Part shown: positions 1 through 8,621 of the stretch, one piece after another
Layout of the letters: each line of letters starts with the position of its first letter
Position numbering within the stretch: the stretch's first letter is position 1
NCBI RefSeq assembly: GCF_034424545.1
Contig: NZ_CP139970.1
Span: 2,666,001-2,730,000, forward strand
Length of the DNA stretch: 64,000 bases
Reading direction: 5' to 3'
DNA from: Trinickia caryophylli
GTDB lineage: Bacteria > Pseudomonadota > Gammaproteobacteria > Burkholderiales > Burkholderiaceae
Made by a program: the position numbers and the translations under genes
Notes under the pieces: generated by a model
What the model was told of the DNA's origin: nothing
Seen by the model: the letters and a program-made list of their open reading frames with translations, nothing else
The model's database searches: none

Positions 1-819
1 GCGATGGCGATCGGCGTGCTGATCATCGCGCAGACGCTCATCGCCTGGGTGGCGCGTATCAAGCGGCGGCCGCTGCACGTCTCGCCATGGTGGCCGACCG
101 CGCTGCTCGCTCTGATCGGCGTACAGGGCGCTTTCGGTGCGTTCACGGTCACGATGAAGCTGCAGCCCGTGATCGTCACAACCCATCTGTTGCTCGGTCT
201 TGCCCTGCTCGGGGCGCTTGCCTGGCTCGCGGCCCGCATGACGCCGATCCCGGCGCTCGAGCCGGGCACCGCCCGCTATCGCGCAGCCGCGTTCGCCGGC
301 CTCGCGCTGCTCGCCGTGCAGATCGCGTTGGGCGGTTGGGTCAGTACCAACTACGCGGTGCTCGCATGTACGGATTTTCCGACCTGCAACGGCCAGTGGC
401 TGCCGCCGATGGATTTCGCGCAGGGTTTTCACCTCTGGCGCGCGCTCGGCATGACCGGCGATGGCGACGTGATCACACAGGACGCGCTCGTGGCGATCCA
501 CTGGACGCACCGCAGCTTCGCGTTTGTCGTCGCGGCCTATCTCGCCTGGCTCGCGCTGCAACTGCGCCGTTTCCCGTCGCTGCGGCGGCCGGCGCTCGGC
601 ATGCTGGCCGTGCTCGCGCTTCAGTTCGCCACGGGCCTCTCGAACATCGTGCTGCAATGGCCGCTGCCGATCGCGGTGGCTCACAACGGCGGAGCCGCGG
701 TCCTGCTCGTTTTGCTCGTTGTGCTAAACTTTCGCACCGCTGCGCGAGCTGAAGGCAGCATCGCCCCCGCCCCGCTGGCGTCATGGCTCGCGACACCGCG
801 CCCGCGTGATTCCGAGTGA
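1..819 (+). CDS. ctaA: Heme A synthase (COX15/CtaA family), 5'-truncated
   Basis: Integral membrane enzyme that oxidises the C8 methyl of heme O to give heme A for aa3-type cytochrome oxidase. The reading frame is open from the window edge, and the first visible Met (base 4) lies inside a membrane helix, so the true N-terminus is upstream. Visible family marks are a TTHLLLG helix (His near residue 61), the periplasmic loop with a cysteine pair (CTDFPTC), the HWTHR helix and a final AVAHNGG helix. The conserved His residues are the expected heme ligands. It ends 7 bases before the preferred ctaB start, and with ctaB and sco it forms a cytochrome oxidase assembly unit. The missing N-terminal part is the only uncertainty. 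Confidence 0.93.
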   Translation, partial: AMAIGVLIIAQTLIAWVARIKRRPLHVSPWWPTALLALIGVQGAFGAFTVTMKLQPVIVTTHLLLGLALLGALAWLAARMTPIPALEPGTARYRAAAFAGLALLAVQIALGGWVSTNYAVLACTDFPTCNGQWLPPMDFAQGFHLWRALGMTGDGDVITQDALVAIHWTHRSFAFVVAAYLAWLALQLRRFPSLRRPALGMLAVLALQFATGLSNIVLQWPLPIAVAHNGGAAVLLVLLVVLNFRTAARAEGSIAPAPLASWLATPRPRDSE

Positions 820-826
820 TTCCCCC

Positions 827-1732
827 ATGGACAGCACAACGCTCCCCCACAGCCTCGGCTCCCGGTTTTCGCAGTATTTCGCGCTGACGAAGCCGCGCGT
901 GACGCAACTCGCGGTCTTTTGCGCCGTCATCGGCATGTTCCTGTCCACGCCCGGCATGGTGCCGTGGACGGTGTTGCTCGGCGGCACGATCGGCATCTGG
1001 CTGCTCGCCGGCGCCGCATTCGCGATCAACTGCCTCGTCGAACAGAAGGTCGACGCCATGATGAGGCGCACCGCGTGGCGGCCTTCCGCGCGCGGCGAGA
1101 TCACCACGGCCCAGATCCTCGTCTTTTCGGCTGTACTCGGCGGTCTCGGCATGTGGACGCTCTACACGTTCACGAATGCGCTGACGATGTGGCTCACGCT
1201 CGCGACGTTCGTGGGCTACGCCGTCATCTACACGCTGCTGCTCAAGCCGGCCACGCCGCAGAACATCGTGATCGGCGGCGCATCGGGCGCCATGCCGCCC
1301 GCGCTGGGCTGGGCCGCGGTGACGGGCGCGGTACCCGGCGACGCCTGGATCCTCGTGCTCATCATTTTCGTCTGGACGCCGCCGCATTTCTGGGCGCTCG
1401 CGCTCTACCGGCGCCAGGATTACGAGAACGCCGGCCTGCCGATGTTGCCGAATACGCATGGCGAGCAGTTCACGCGGCTGCACATCCTGCTCTATACGAT
1501 CATTCTCTTCGTCGTCTCGCTCATGCCCTTTATCTCGCGCATGAGCGGAATCGTCTATCTCGTCTCGGCAGTGCTCCTCGGCGCGATCTTCCTCGCCTAT
1601 GCCTGGAAGATCTACCGCGGCTACTCCGACGCGCTGGCGCGCAAGACTTTCCGTTATTCGATCGTCTATCTCTCGTTGCTGTTCGCCGCGCTTCTCGTGG
1701 ATCACTATGCGCGCGCGCTGATCGGCGCATGA
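827..1732 (+). CDS. ctaB: Protoheme IX farnesyltransferase (heme O synthase)
   Basis: UbiA-type prenyltransferase that adds a farnesyl group to heme b, giving heme O, the substrate of the preceding heme A synthase. The 301-residue protein has multiple hydrophobic helices and the family's polyprenyl-diphosphate-binding region ([15 protein letters not shown]). It also has [14 protein letters not shown] and the cytosolic segment [11 protein letters not shown] chose ATG 827, giving [11 protein letters not shown]..., because the [10 protein letters not shown] motif then sits near the N-terminus as is usual. An in-frame GTG at 806 would extend it into ctaA. Its stop overlaps the next gene's start as ATGA, implying translational coupling. 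Confidence 0.95.
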   Translation: MDSTTLPHSLGSRFSQYFALTKPRVTQLAVFCAVIGMFLSTPGMVPWTVLLGGTIGIWLLAGAAFAINCLVEQKVDAMMRRTAWRPSARGEITTAQILVFSAVLGGLGMWTLYTFTNALTMWLTLATFVGYAVIYTLLLKPATPQNIVIGGASGAMPPALGWAAVTGAVPGDAWILVLIIFVWTPPHFWALALYRRQDYENAGLPMLPNTHGEQFTRLHILLYTIILFVVSLMPFISRMSGIVYLVSAVLLGAIFLAYAWKIYRGYSDALARKTFRYSIVYLSLLFAALLVDHYARALIGA

Positions 1733-2358
1733 GAGTTTTCCCGTCCATGCTCAAGAACCCGCTCGTGCGCCGCGCACGCGCCTTGCTCGCGGTCGGCCTG
1801 CTAGGCGGTGTGCTCGCCGTGGCCGGCTGCGGCAAGCAGGCGCCGGCATTCCAGAACCTCGATATCACGGGTAACTCGCAGTTCGGCACGACCTTCGCGT
1901 TGCCGGACACGGCCGGCAAGATGCGCACGCTCGAGGAGTTCAAGGGCAAGGCGGTCGTGCTCTTTTTCGGCTACACGCATTGTCCCGACGTCTGTCCGAC
2001 GACGATGGCCGAGCTCTCGCAAGCGATGCAGCAGCTCGGTTCCGACGCGGGGCGCGTGCAGGTGCTCTTCGTCACCGTCGATCCGGCGCGCGATACGGCC
2101 CAGGTGCTTTCGCAGTACGTTGCAGCCTTCAATCCCTCGTTCGTGCCCATCCGGCCGAACGACGCGCAACTGGCGAAGCTCGCGAAGGATTTCCGCGTTT
2201 ATTACGCGAAGGTCCCGGGCAAGACGCCCGACAGCTACACGATGGATCACACGGCGGCGAGCTACGTTTTCGATCCTTCGGGCAAACTGCGGCTCTTCGC
2301 GCGCGATGGGCAAGGCGTGGACCCATGGGTCCACGACCTGAAACTACTGCTCGATTGA
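1729..2358 (+). CDS. SCO1/SenC family copper chaperone lipoprotein
   Basis: Thioredoxin-fold protein that delivers copper to the CuA site of cytochrome c oxidase. The N-terminus carries a signal sequence and a lipobox ending in Cys34 (AVAGC), so it should be anchored on the periplasmic side of a membrane. The copper ligands are visible: CPDVC (Cys85 and Cys89) and a distal His174 in MDHTAASY. The start used is ATG 1729, overlapping the ctaB stop. ATG 1747 is an alternative that still keeps the signal peptide. Position after ctaA and ctaB fits cytochrome oxidase biogenesis. SenC-type redox signalling is possible but the context argues for assembly. Confidence 0.92.
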   Translation: MRVFPSMLKNPLVRRARALLAVGLLGGVLAVAGCGKQAPAFQNLDITGNSQFGTTFALPDTAGKMRTLEEFKGKAVVLFFGYTHCPDVCPTTMAELSQAMQQLGSDAGRVQVLFVTVDPARDTAQVLSQYVAAFNPSFVPIRPNDAQLAKLAKDFRVYYAKVPGKTPDSYTMDHTAASYVFDPSGKLRLFARDGQGVDPWVHDLKLLLD

Positions 2359-2474
2359 TCCGCGGGCATCCGGGCCGCGGCGCTTCGCCGCACGAAGGCC
2401 GGCCGCCCAGCGCCGGCGGGCCTTGCAGGCGTCGCGCCGCGGCGCAGCATATCGATATGCCATCATCGTATTTC

Positions 2475-2502
2475 TCATCGTCTTGCCCCTGTGAGACGAT
2501 GA
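2475..2502. repeat. Inverted repeat between sco and metQ
   Basis: Perfect 9-base arms (TCATCGTCT at 2475-2483 and AGACGATGA at 2494-2502) surround a 10-base loop. A weak T-rich stretch follows (2503-2517). It could be the terminator of the ctaA-ctaB-sco unit or an operator in the metQ promoter region. The T-tract is interrupted by CCCC, so I do not call it a terminator. The remainder of 2359-2555 shows no gene. Confidence 0.5.
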
Positions 2503-2555
2503 TTTCCCCTGTTTTTCCGTCGTAGTTCTCCTCCCATCAAGAAAGCGAGTTCTTC

Positions 2556-3383
2556 ATGCAGTTCAAAACGCTTCCCCATACGCTCGTCAAGGTTCTCTTC
2601 GCAGCCGCGGCCGGTGCCGCATTGATCACGGGCACCGCTGCGCGGGCGGAAGACAAGCCCATCAAGGTCGGCGTCATCAGTGGCCCCGATTCTCAAACGT
2701 GGGCCGTCGTCAAGAAAGTGGCCAAAGAGAAGGAAGGCCTCGACGTGAAGATCGTCGAGTTCAGCGATTACGTGCAGCCGAACGCCGCGCTCGATGCAGG
2801 TGATCTCGACGCTAACGCTTTTCAGCACAAGCCCTATCTCGACAGCCAGATCAAACAGCGCGGCTACAAGCTCGTGAGCGTGGGCCTCACCTATATTTCG
2901 CCGCTGGGCATCTACTCGAAGAAGCTCAAGTCGCTCAAAGATCTGCCGCAAGGCGCGAAAGTGTCGCTGCCGAACGATCCCTCGAATGAAAATCGCGCTC
3001 TGTTGTTGCTGCAGGCGCAAGGTGTCATCAAGCTGAAGGCGGGAGCGGGCACGAACGGCAACAGCGCCACGCCGCTCGACATCGAGTCGAATCCGAAGAA
3101 GATCAAGCTGATCGAGCTCGACGCCGCGCAACTGCCGCGCTCGCTCTCCGATGTGGACGCCGCGGCGATCAACACCAACTACGCGCTGTCCGCCGGGCTG
3201 CAGCCGGCCAGGGATGCCATCGCGCGCGAGGACGTGCACAGCCCTTACGCGAATTTGATCGCGGTGCGCGCGCAGGACAAGGACAAGCCCTGGGTGAAGA
3301 AGCTGGTGGCGGCTTACCAGTCCGAGCAGGTACGCCAGTTCATCAACACCGAATTCAAGGGCGCGGTCGTTCCGTCGTTCTGA
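2556..3383 (+). CDS. metQ: MetQ/NlpA family ABC transporter substrate-binding protein
   Basis: Periplasmic binding component of a methionine-type ABC importer. The 275-residue protein starts with a Sec signal peptide (cleavage likely after TAARA, about residue 31). It then shows the NlpA fold signatures: IKVGVISGP, the VEFSDYVQPNAALDAGDLDANAFQ region and SLPNDPSNENRALLLLQ. Unlike E. coli MetQ there is no lipobox cysteine, so it is probably soluble. No ATPase (MetN) or permease (MetI) gene adjoins it here, so it is either an orphan or serves a transporter encoded elsewhere. Ligand could be methionine or another amino acid, because NlpA paralogues vary. A strong terminator follows. Confidence 0.88.
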   Translation: MQFKTLPHTLVKVLFAAAAGAALITGTAARAEDKPIKVGVISGPDSQTWAVVKKVAKEKEGLDVKIVEFSDYVQPNAALDAGDLDANAFQHKPYLDSQIKQRGYKLVSVGLTYISPLGIYSKKLKSLKDLPQGAKVSLPNDPSNENRALLLLQAQGVIKLKAGAGTNGNSATPLDIESNPKKIKLIELDAAQLPRSLSDVDAAAINTNYALSAGLQPARDAIAREDVHSPYANLIAVRAQDKDKPWVKKLVAAYQSEQVRQFINTEFKGAVVPSF

Positions 3384-3467
3384 TCGGGCATCGCGCCCCG
3401 GCACCGCACTCGCGGGCAGCGCCGCGCTCGACGCTGTTCTGTCGAACCGACGCAATTCCGCCATCGA

Positions 3468-3501
3468 AACGCCGCAGCATGACGCTGTGGCGTTTTTTTT
3501 T
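3468..3501 (+). terminator. Rho-independent terminator after metQ
   Basis: AACGCCGCAG pairs with CTGTGGCGTT (one G-T pair), with a 7-base loop, and runs directly into nine T residues (3493-3501). Confidence 0.9.
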
Positions 3502-3538
3502 GCGACCAAGCCGCCGTCGTTGCGGGGCGTTTTCTCAT

Positions 3539-3562
3539 ACGTTTAGCACTGGTTCTAAACGT
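3539..3562. repeat. Perfect inverted repeat upstream of the nag promoter
   Basis: ACGTTTAG (3539-3546) and CTAAACGT (3555-3562) flank the 8-base centre CACTGGTT. No T-tract follows, so it is not a terminator. It lies about 120 bases upstream of the nag -35 box and shares the word CTGGTT with the promoter region, so it may be a regulator site. Function is unproven. Confidence 0.45.
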
Positions 3563-3681
3563 TGGCCGCGGGATAAGGGTAAATCCCGACTGAAACCGGG
3601 CGCGCAAAAGCAGGGCGGGGAGGTCGAAAACCCTTGTCAGTCAAGGCATTGGACGCTTTCGGGTGCGGCGACGCCGGTAAA

Positions 3682-3709
3682 TTGACTGGTACTAATCTGG
3701 TTATATAAT
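3682..3709 (+). promoter_or_regulatory. Sigma-70 promoter of the nag operon with overlapping direct repeat
   Basis: A near-consensus -35 box (TTGACT, 3682-3687) and a perfect -10 box (TATAAT, 3704-3709) are separated by 16 bases. The spacer carries a direct repeat CTGGT (3686-3690 and 3697-3701) spaced 11 bases apart, one helical turn. A repressor bound there would block RNA polymerase. Transcription should start near 3716. No regulator gene is adjacent, so the identity of any repressor is not visible. Confidence 0.75.
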
Positions 3710-3823
3710 GGGCTCCGAAATTGCGGACCAATTCGGTGGGGAGGGCGATAGTCCCTCAGACCATGGCGCGCCGCAGGCGCCGCATCGAGTCCGTCTGCCC
3801 GTGGTACCTCGCATCACCCTGAA

Positions 3824-4939
3824 ATGACATCCCCCATGCTCAAAGGAAACATTCTGACGCCCGACGGCTGGATTCACGGCGCGCTCGAACTCGAGGCGGG
3901 CCGTATCCGCTCGATCGAGGGCGAGTGCGCCGATCCGTCGAAGAACGACAGTCCCTATATCCTCCCCGGTTTCATCGATCTGCATGTACATGGCGGCGGC
4001 GGCGCGGACGTCATGGAGGCGGGCGATGCGATCGAGACGATTGCACGCACGCACGCGCGCCACGGCACGACGAGCCTGCTGGCGACTACGATGACAGCTC
4101 CCCGCGACGAACTGATGGCTGTCGTCGCAGGGCTTGGCCATGCCGCGCGCACGCGTGCGCCGGGGGGCTCGCGCGTGCTCGGGGTTCACCTCGAGGGCCC
4201 GTATATCAACCCCGGCAAGCTCGGCGCACAGCCTGACGCAGCCGTTTCGGCGGCACTCGACGAAGTTCTGAAATACCTGTCGATCGCACCGGTCCGCGTC
4301 GTGACGCTGGCCCCCGAAATCGCGGGCCATATGGAAATCATTTCCGAGATGGCTGCGCGCGGCGTGCGCGTGCAACTCGGCCATTCGCTCGCGACCTATG
4401 ACGATGCGGTGGCCGCGCTGAAGCACGGCGCCTGCGGCTTCACGCATTTGTTCAATGCGATGTCGCCGATGCATCACCGCAATCCGGGTCTTGTCGGCGC
4501 GGCGTTTGCGCATGCCGAGTACGCCGAGATCATTCCCGACTTGCTGCACGTTCATCCGGGCGCCATTCGCGCGGCATTGCGTGCGATCCCGCGCCTTTAC
4601 GTGGTGACCGACAGTACGTCCGCCACGGGCATGCCCGACGGCGAGTACCGCCTCGGCAGCCAGCACGTGACCAAGTGTCTCGGTGGCGTGCGTCTGGCCG
4701 ACGGCACGCTCGCGGGCAGCACCCTGACGATGGATGATGCGCTGCGCAATCTGGTCTCGCTCGGTCTGCCGCTTGCCGACGTCTCGAACCGTCTGTCGCG
4801 CTACGCGGCCGATTACCTCGGTATAGAGGATCGCGGCCGCCTTGCGCGCGGCGCATGGGGCGACATCGTCGTGTTCGAGCGCGATCTAACACTGGCGGCC
4901 ACCTACGTCGAAGGAGAGATGATTGTCGAATATGCTTAG
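3824..4939 (+). CDS. nagA: N-acetylglucosamine-6-phosphate deacetylase
   Basis: Amidohydrolase that removes acetate from GlcNAc-6-phosphate, the first cytosolic step after PTS uptake. In the 371-residue protein the family marks are HVH at 54-56, the HLEGP metal/substrate motif with Glu124, His187 (GHS), His208 (FTHLFNAM) and the catalytic Asp263 in VTDST. ATG 3824 is used; ATG 3836 (MLKGNILTP...) is equally possible, and neither has a clear Shine-Dalgarno sequence. It is the first gene of a four-gene operon with a deaminase, a fused PTS phosphotransferase and a GlcNAc permease, which fixes its substrate with good confidence. Confidence 0.95.
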   Translation: MTSPMLKGNILTPDGWIHGALELEAGRIRSIEGECADPSKNDSPYILPGFIDLHVHGGGGADVMEAGDAIETIARTHARHGTTSLLATTMTAPRDELMAVVAGLGHAARTRAPGGSRVLGVHLEGPYINPGKLGAQPDAAVSAALDEVLKYLSIAPVRVVTLAPEIAGHMEIISEMAARGVRVQLGHSLATYDDAVAALKHGACGFTHLFNAMSPMHHRNPGLVGAAFAHAEYAEIIPDLLHVHPGAIRAALRAIPRLYVVTDSTSATGMPDGEYRLGSQHVTKCLGGVRLADGTLAGSTLTMDDALRNLVSLGLPLADVSNRLSRYAADYLGIEDRGRLARGAWGDIVVFERDLTLAATYVEGEMIVEYA

Positions 4940-5939
4940 CGAGGCGCTTGCCGCGGGCGCCGCCGTTGCCGCGCAATGCGCCGATACCTCGCGTGTCGAA
5001 GCGCTCGCCGCCGTGCTGGCCAGCCAGCCGCGCCATGTGGCGCTGACGGTCGCGCGCGGCAGCTCCGACCATGCGGCAAGCTATTTCGCGAGTCTGGCGA
5101 TGAGCCGCATCGGCATTCCGGTGGCATCGCTGCCGATGTCGATCGCCACGTTGCAGGCGGCGCCGCTGCGCGTGGCGGGCGAACTCGCGATCGCCTTCTC
5201 GCAATCGGGCAAGAGCCCGGACCTCGTGGGCACGATGGCGTCGCTGCGCAGCGCCGGCGCGCTCACCGTGGCGTGCGTCAACGCTCCGCGGTCGGATCTC
5301 GCCGATGCCTGCGAATGGCATTTGCCGCTCATGGCCGGCCCCGAGCGCTCGGTGGCCGCGACCAAGAGCTATATAGCGATGCTTTCGCTGTCGGCGCAGC
5401 TCGTGGCGTTCTGGCAGCGCGACACCGAATTGCTCGACGCCGTGCGCGCGCTGCCCGCAACGCTCGATGCGGCTGCGTCGCTCGACTGGTCGGCCGCGAT
5501 CGACGCGCTGCGCGACGCCGAGCGCATGTTCGTGATCGGCCGAGGCCCCGGCCTCGCAATCGCGCAGGAAGCCGCGCTCAAGTTCAAGGAAACGTCCGGT
5601 ATTCAAGCCGAGGCGTTCTCGAGCGCCGAGGTGCGCCACGGGCCGATGGAACTGATCGATCGCGATTACCCGCTGCTCGTCTTCGCTCCGCGCGGGCCGG
5701 AGCAAGAGGGGCTCGTGCGTCTGGCATCGGACATGCGCGCGCGCGGTGCGCGGGTATTGCTTGCCGCCCCGCCGGGTACGGAGCAAGCGTCACTGCCGCT
5801 CGCGGCGACGCGTCACGTGGCGCTCGATCCGATTGCCGCGATTCAGTCGTTTTATGTCATGGCCGCCGAGCTGGCGGCCGCGCGCGGTCGCGATCCCGAT
5901 CAGCCGCGCTATCTGAACAAGATCACCGAAACCCACTGA
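4923..5939 (+). CDS. SIS-domain glucosamine-6-phosphate deaminase (NagB-II type)
   Basis: Predicted to convert glucosamine-6-phosphate to fructose-6-phosphate and ammonia, completing GlcNAc catabolism. It has two SIS domains like the isomerase half of GlmS (ARGSSDHA, VAATKSYIA, ALKFKETSG, EVRHGPMELI). It lacks the N-terminal glutaminase domain, which is the signature of NagB-II/AgaS-type deaminases rather than classical NagB. The start is TTG 4923: a strong AAGGAG (4911-4916) lies 6 bases upstream, whereas the next ATG (4932) would be 15 away. It overlaps the end of nagA by 17 bases, so the two are coupled. Confidence 0.88.
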   Translation: MSNMLSEALAAGAAVAAQCADTSRVEALAAVLASQPRHVALTVARGSSDHAASYFASLAMSRIGIPVASLPMSIATLQAAPLRVAGELAIAFSQSGKSPDLVGTMASLRSAGALTVACVNAPRSDLADACEWHLPLMAGPERSVAATKSYIAMLSLSAQLVAFWQRDTELLDAVRALPATLDAAASLDWSAAIDALRDAERMFVIGRGPGLAIAQEAALKFKETSGIQAEAFSSAEVRHGPMELIDRDYPLLVFAPRGPEQEGLVRLASDMRARGARVLLAAPPGTEQASLPLAATRHVALDPIAAIQSFYVMAAELAAARGRDPDQPRYLNKITETH

Positions 5940-5946
5940 GCGAGAA

Positions 5947-8541
5947 ATGCGGATGGAACGAGCTGAGGAGTCCCGATTGATCACACTGGACGGCATCGTC
6001 TTGCGGGCACCGTTGACCGGCCCGGTCGTTGCACTGGCTGACGTGCCGGACCCCGTCTTCGCGGGCGGGATGTTCGGCGACGGAATCGGCATCGATCCGC
6101 TCGACGGGCGCCTCGTCGCCCCCTGCGATGGCGTCATCACGCATCTCGCCCGCACCGGCCACGCGGTGACGATGCAAACCGCCGAAGGCGCCGAGATCCT
6201 GCTGCATGTCGGCATCGACACGGTCGAACTCGATGGTCAGGGATTCGTCGCGAAAGTGGCGCAGGGTGCGCAGGTCAAGGCGGGCGATCTGCTGATCGAG
6301 TTCGATCAGGACTTCGTCGCGCGCAAGGCGCCGAGCCTCGTATCGGTGATGGCGGTCGCGAACTCGGATGCGTTCGAGGTCATCGAACGCGCCGGTACGC
6401 CGGGTCGCGGCATCGTCAAGGCCGGCGAGCCGCTGCTGGTGCTGCGCGCCAGGACGGCCGCCGCCGTGGGCGCGTCCCGGGCACCGGCGCGGGCGGAGCA
6501 GACGCATACCGCGCGTGAAATCGTGCTGTCGCAGCCGGGCGGCTTACATGCACGGCCGGCCGCGCGTGCGAGAGAGGCGGTGCGCGGGCTCGATGCGCGT
6601 GTCGAGTTGCGGCACGGCGGCCGCGAGGCCAACGTCGAAAGCGTCGTTGCGTTGATGGCGCTCGGGGCCGGCGAGGGGGCGACCGTCGAAGTGCGGGGCG
6701 AGGGGCCCGACGCCGTTCAGGCCGTCGATGCGGTCGTACGCGAACTCTTGCGCGAGGTGCATGGCGAGTTCGAAGAGACGCCCGCCCGCATGAGTTCGCC
6801 GCCGCCGCGTCAGCCGGCCCGCGCGGCCGGCGCGCCGCTCGATCCGAACACGCTCGCCGGCGTGTGCGCCGCGCCCGGCATTGCGGTCGGCCTGCTCATG
6901 CGCTGGGACGACGCCGACGTGGACCCGCCGGAGGCTGCCGGCGGTACGCCCGCGGCGGAAAGCCGGCTGCTCGATCGGGCGCTCGCCGCCGTCGACGCGC
7001 AGTTGAATTCGACCGTGCGCGATGCTTCGCAGCGCGGCGCAGTGGGCGAAGCGGGCATTTTCGCCGTACATCGCGTGTTGCTCGAGGATCCGACGCTGAT
7101 CGACACCGCGCGCGATCTGATCAGCCTCGGCAAGAGCGCCGGCTTCGCCTGGCGCGAGGCAATTCGCGCCCAGATCGCCGTGCTCGCGAACGTCGACGAC
7201 CTCCTGCTCGCCGAGCGCGCGGCGGACCTGCGCGACATCGAAAAGCGCGTGCTGCGGGAACTCGGCTACGTGCGCGCGGATACGCGCGAATTCCCTCCTG
7301 ACGCGGTGCTCGCGGCGGCGGAATTCACGCCATCCGATCTCTCGTCGATCGACCGGGCGCGCGTGGCGGGGCTCGTGATGGCGGGCGGCGGCGCGACGTC
7401 GCATGCCGCGATCATCGCGCGGCAACTCGGCATTCCCGCACTCGTGGCGGTAGGGGACGCGCTGCATGCGATACCGGACGGCACGCAGGTAGTCGTCGAT
7501 GCGAGCGCGGGGCGGCTCGAATATGCCCCGACGGCGCTCGACGTCGAGCGGGCGCGGCTCGAGCGGCAACGCCTTGCCGGCGTGCGCGAGGCGAACCGAC
7601 GCCTGTCGCAGCAGGCGGCCGAAACGGCGGATGGGCGGGCGATCGAGGTCGCCGCGAATATCGCCACGCTCGACGACGCGCGCATCGCGGTCGAGAACGG
7701 TGCCGATGCGGTGGGTCTGCTGCGCACCGAGCTGCTCTTCATTCATCGCGCGACGGCGCCGAGCGCACAAGAGCACCAGGAAAGCTATCAGCCGATCGTC
7801 GACGCGCTGAACGGGCGCACGGCGATCATCCGCACGCTCGACGTCGGTGCGGACAAGGAGGTGCCCTACCTGACGCTGCCGGCCGAAGCGAACCCGGCTC
7901 TCGGCCTGCGCGGCGTGCGTCTCGCGCAACTGCGCCCCGATCTGCTCGACGATCAGCTGCGCGGCTTGATCCGCGTGACGCCGCACGGCTCCGTACGGAT
8001 CCTGTTGCCGATGGTGACCGACGCGAACGAGCTGATGCGCCTGCGTGCGCACATCGACGAACTCGCGCGCGCGGTGGGCCGCACGGATCCGGTCGAGGTG
8101 GGCGTGATGATCGAGGTGCCGTCGGCGGCGCTGCTTGCGGACCAGCTCGCACGCCATGCCGATTTCCTGTCGATCGGCACGAACGACCTCACGCAGTACA
8201 CGCTCGCCATGGACCGCTGCCAGCCCGATCTGGCCGCGCAGGCGGACGGGCTCCACCCCGCCGTGCTGCGCCTGATCGATGCGACCACGCGCGGTGCGGC
8301 GAAGCACGGCAAGTGGGTTGGCGTATGCGGTGCGCTGGCGGGCGATCCGCTCGCGGTACCGCTGCTCGTCGGCCTTGGCGTGACCGAGCTTTCGGTCGAC
8401 CCGGTTGCCGTGCCCGGCATCAAGGCGCGTGTGCGCCGCCTCGATTATCAACTGTGCCGGCAGCGCGCGCAGGATGCGCTGGAGCTCGAATCGGCCCAGG
8501 CGGTAAGAGCAGCAAGCCGCGAAATATGGCCGCTCGAGTAG
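5947..8541 (+). CDS. Fused PTS protein: EIIA(Glc-type)-HPr-Enzyme I
   Basis: One polypeptide carries the whole soluble phosphorelay. Residues about 12-165 are a Crr-like EIIA domain (active His87 in LLHVGID, partner His72). About 190-270 is HPr (His201 in GLHARPAA). About 303-864 is Enzyme I (His486 in GGGATSHAAII, LLRTELLF, and the PEP-site region GVMIEVPSAALLADQ). It takes phosphate from PEP and would pass it to the next gene's EIICB for GlcNAc uptake. ATG 5947 is listed. However, TTG 5977 has a GAGGAG 6 bases upstream and would begin at ITLDGIVLR, so it may be the real start. Seven bases separate it from the deaminase gene. It resembles FruB/NagF-type multiphosphoryl proteins. Confidence 0.92.
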   Translation: MRMERAEESRLITLDGIVLRAPLTGPVVALADVPDPVFAGGMFGDGIGIDPLDGRLVAPCDGVITHLARTGHAVTMQTAEGAEILLHVGIDTVELDGQGFVAKVAQGAQVKAGDLLIEFDQDFVARKAPSLVSVMAVANSDAFEVIERAGTPGRGIVKAGEPLLVLRARTAAAVGASRAPARAEQTHTAREIVLSQPGGLHARPAARAREAVRGLDARVELRHGGREANVESVVALMALGAGEGATVEVRGEGPDAVQAVDAVVRELLREVHGEFEETPARMSSPPPRQPARAAGAPLDPNTLAGVCAAPGIAVGLLMRWDDADVDPPEAAGGTPAAESRLLDRALAAVDAQLNSTVRDASQRGAVGEAGIFAVHRVLLEDPTLIDTARDLISLGKSAGFAWREAIRAQIAVLANVDDLLLAERAADLRDIEKRVLRELGYVRADTREFPPDAVLAAAEFTPSDLSSIDRARVAGLVMAGGGATSHAAIIARQLGIPALVAVGDALHAIPDGTQVVVDASAGRLEYAPTALDVERARLERQRLAGVREANRRLSQQAAETADGRAIEVAANIATLDDARIAVENGADAVGLLRTELLFIHRATAPSAQEHQESYQPIVDALNGRTAIIRTLDVGADKEVPYLTLPAEANPALGLRGVRLAQLRPDLLDDQLRGLIRVTPHGSVRILLPMVTDANELMRLRAHIDELARAVGRTDPVEVGVMIEVPSAALLADQLARHADFLSIGTNDLTQYTLAMDRCQPDLAAQADGLHPAVLRLIDATTRGAAKHGKWVGVCGALAGDPLAVPLLVGLGVTELSVDPVAVPGIKARVRRLDYQLCRQRAQDALELESAQAVRAASREIWPLE

Positions 8542-8621
8542 CGCGCGTACGCGCTTCAAAAAGCGACTGAGATCGCGTTTCAAAGATAGACATCGACGAC
8601 GAGAACGCAACGGAGGATTTG

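Larger units (their letters stand above)
3384..3823. other. 440-base intergenic region between metQ and nagA
   Basis: Contains the metQ terminator, an 8-base inverted repeat (3539-3562), a sigma-70 promoter for the nag operon (3682-3709) and a leader of about 110 bases. The leader includes a small possible hairpin (GAGGG...TCCCTC, about 3741-3757). I recognise no riboswitch or small protein in it. Confidence 0.7.

Noticed and set aside
2359..2555. SAM or other methionine riboswitch ahead of metQ
   Set aside because: The leader shows only one simple inverted repeat and none of the conserved riboswitch core sequences I know.
3685..3701. A DasR/NagR (dre) palindrome in the nag promoter
   Set aside because: Only one TGGT half-site is in the dre orientation; the second CTGGT is a direct repeat. 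I report it as an unidentified operator instead.
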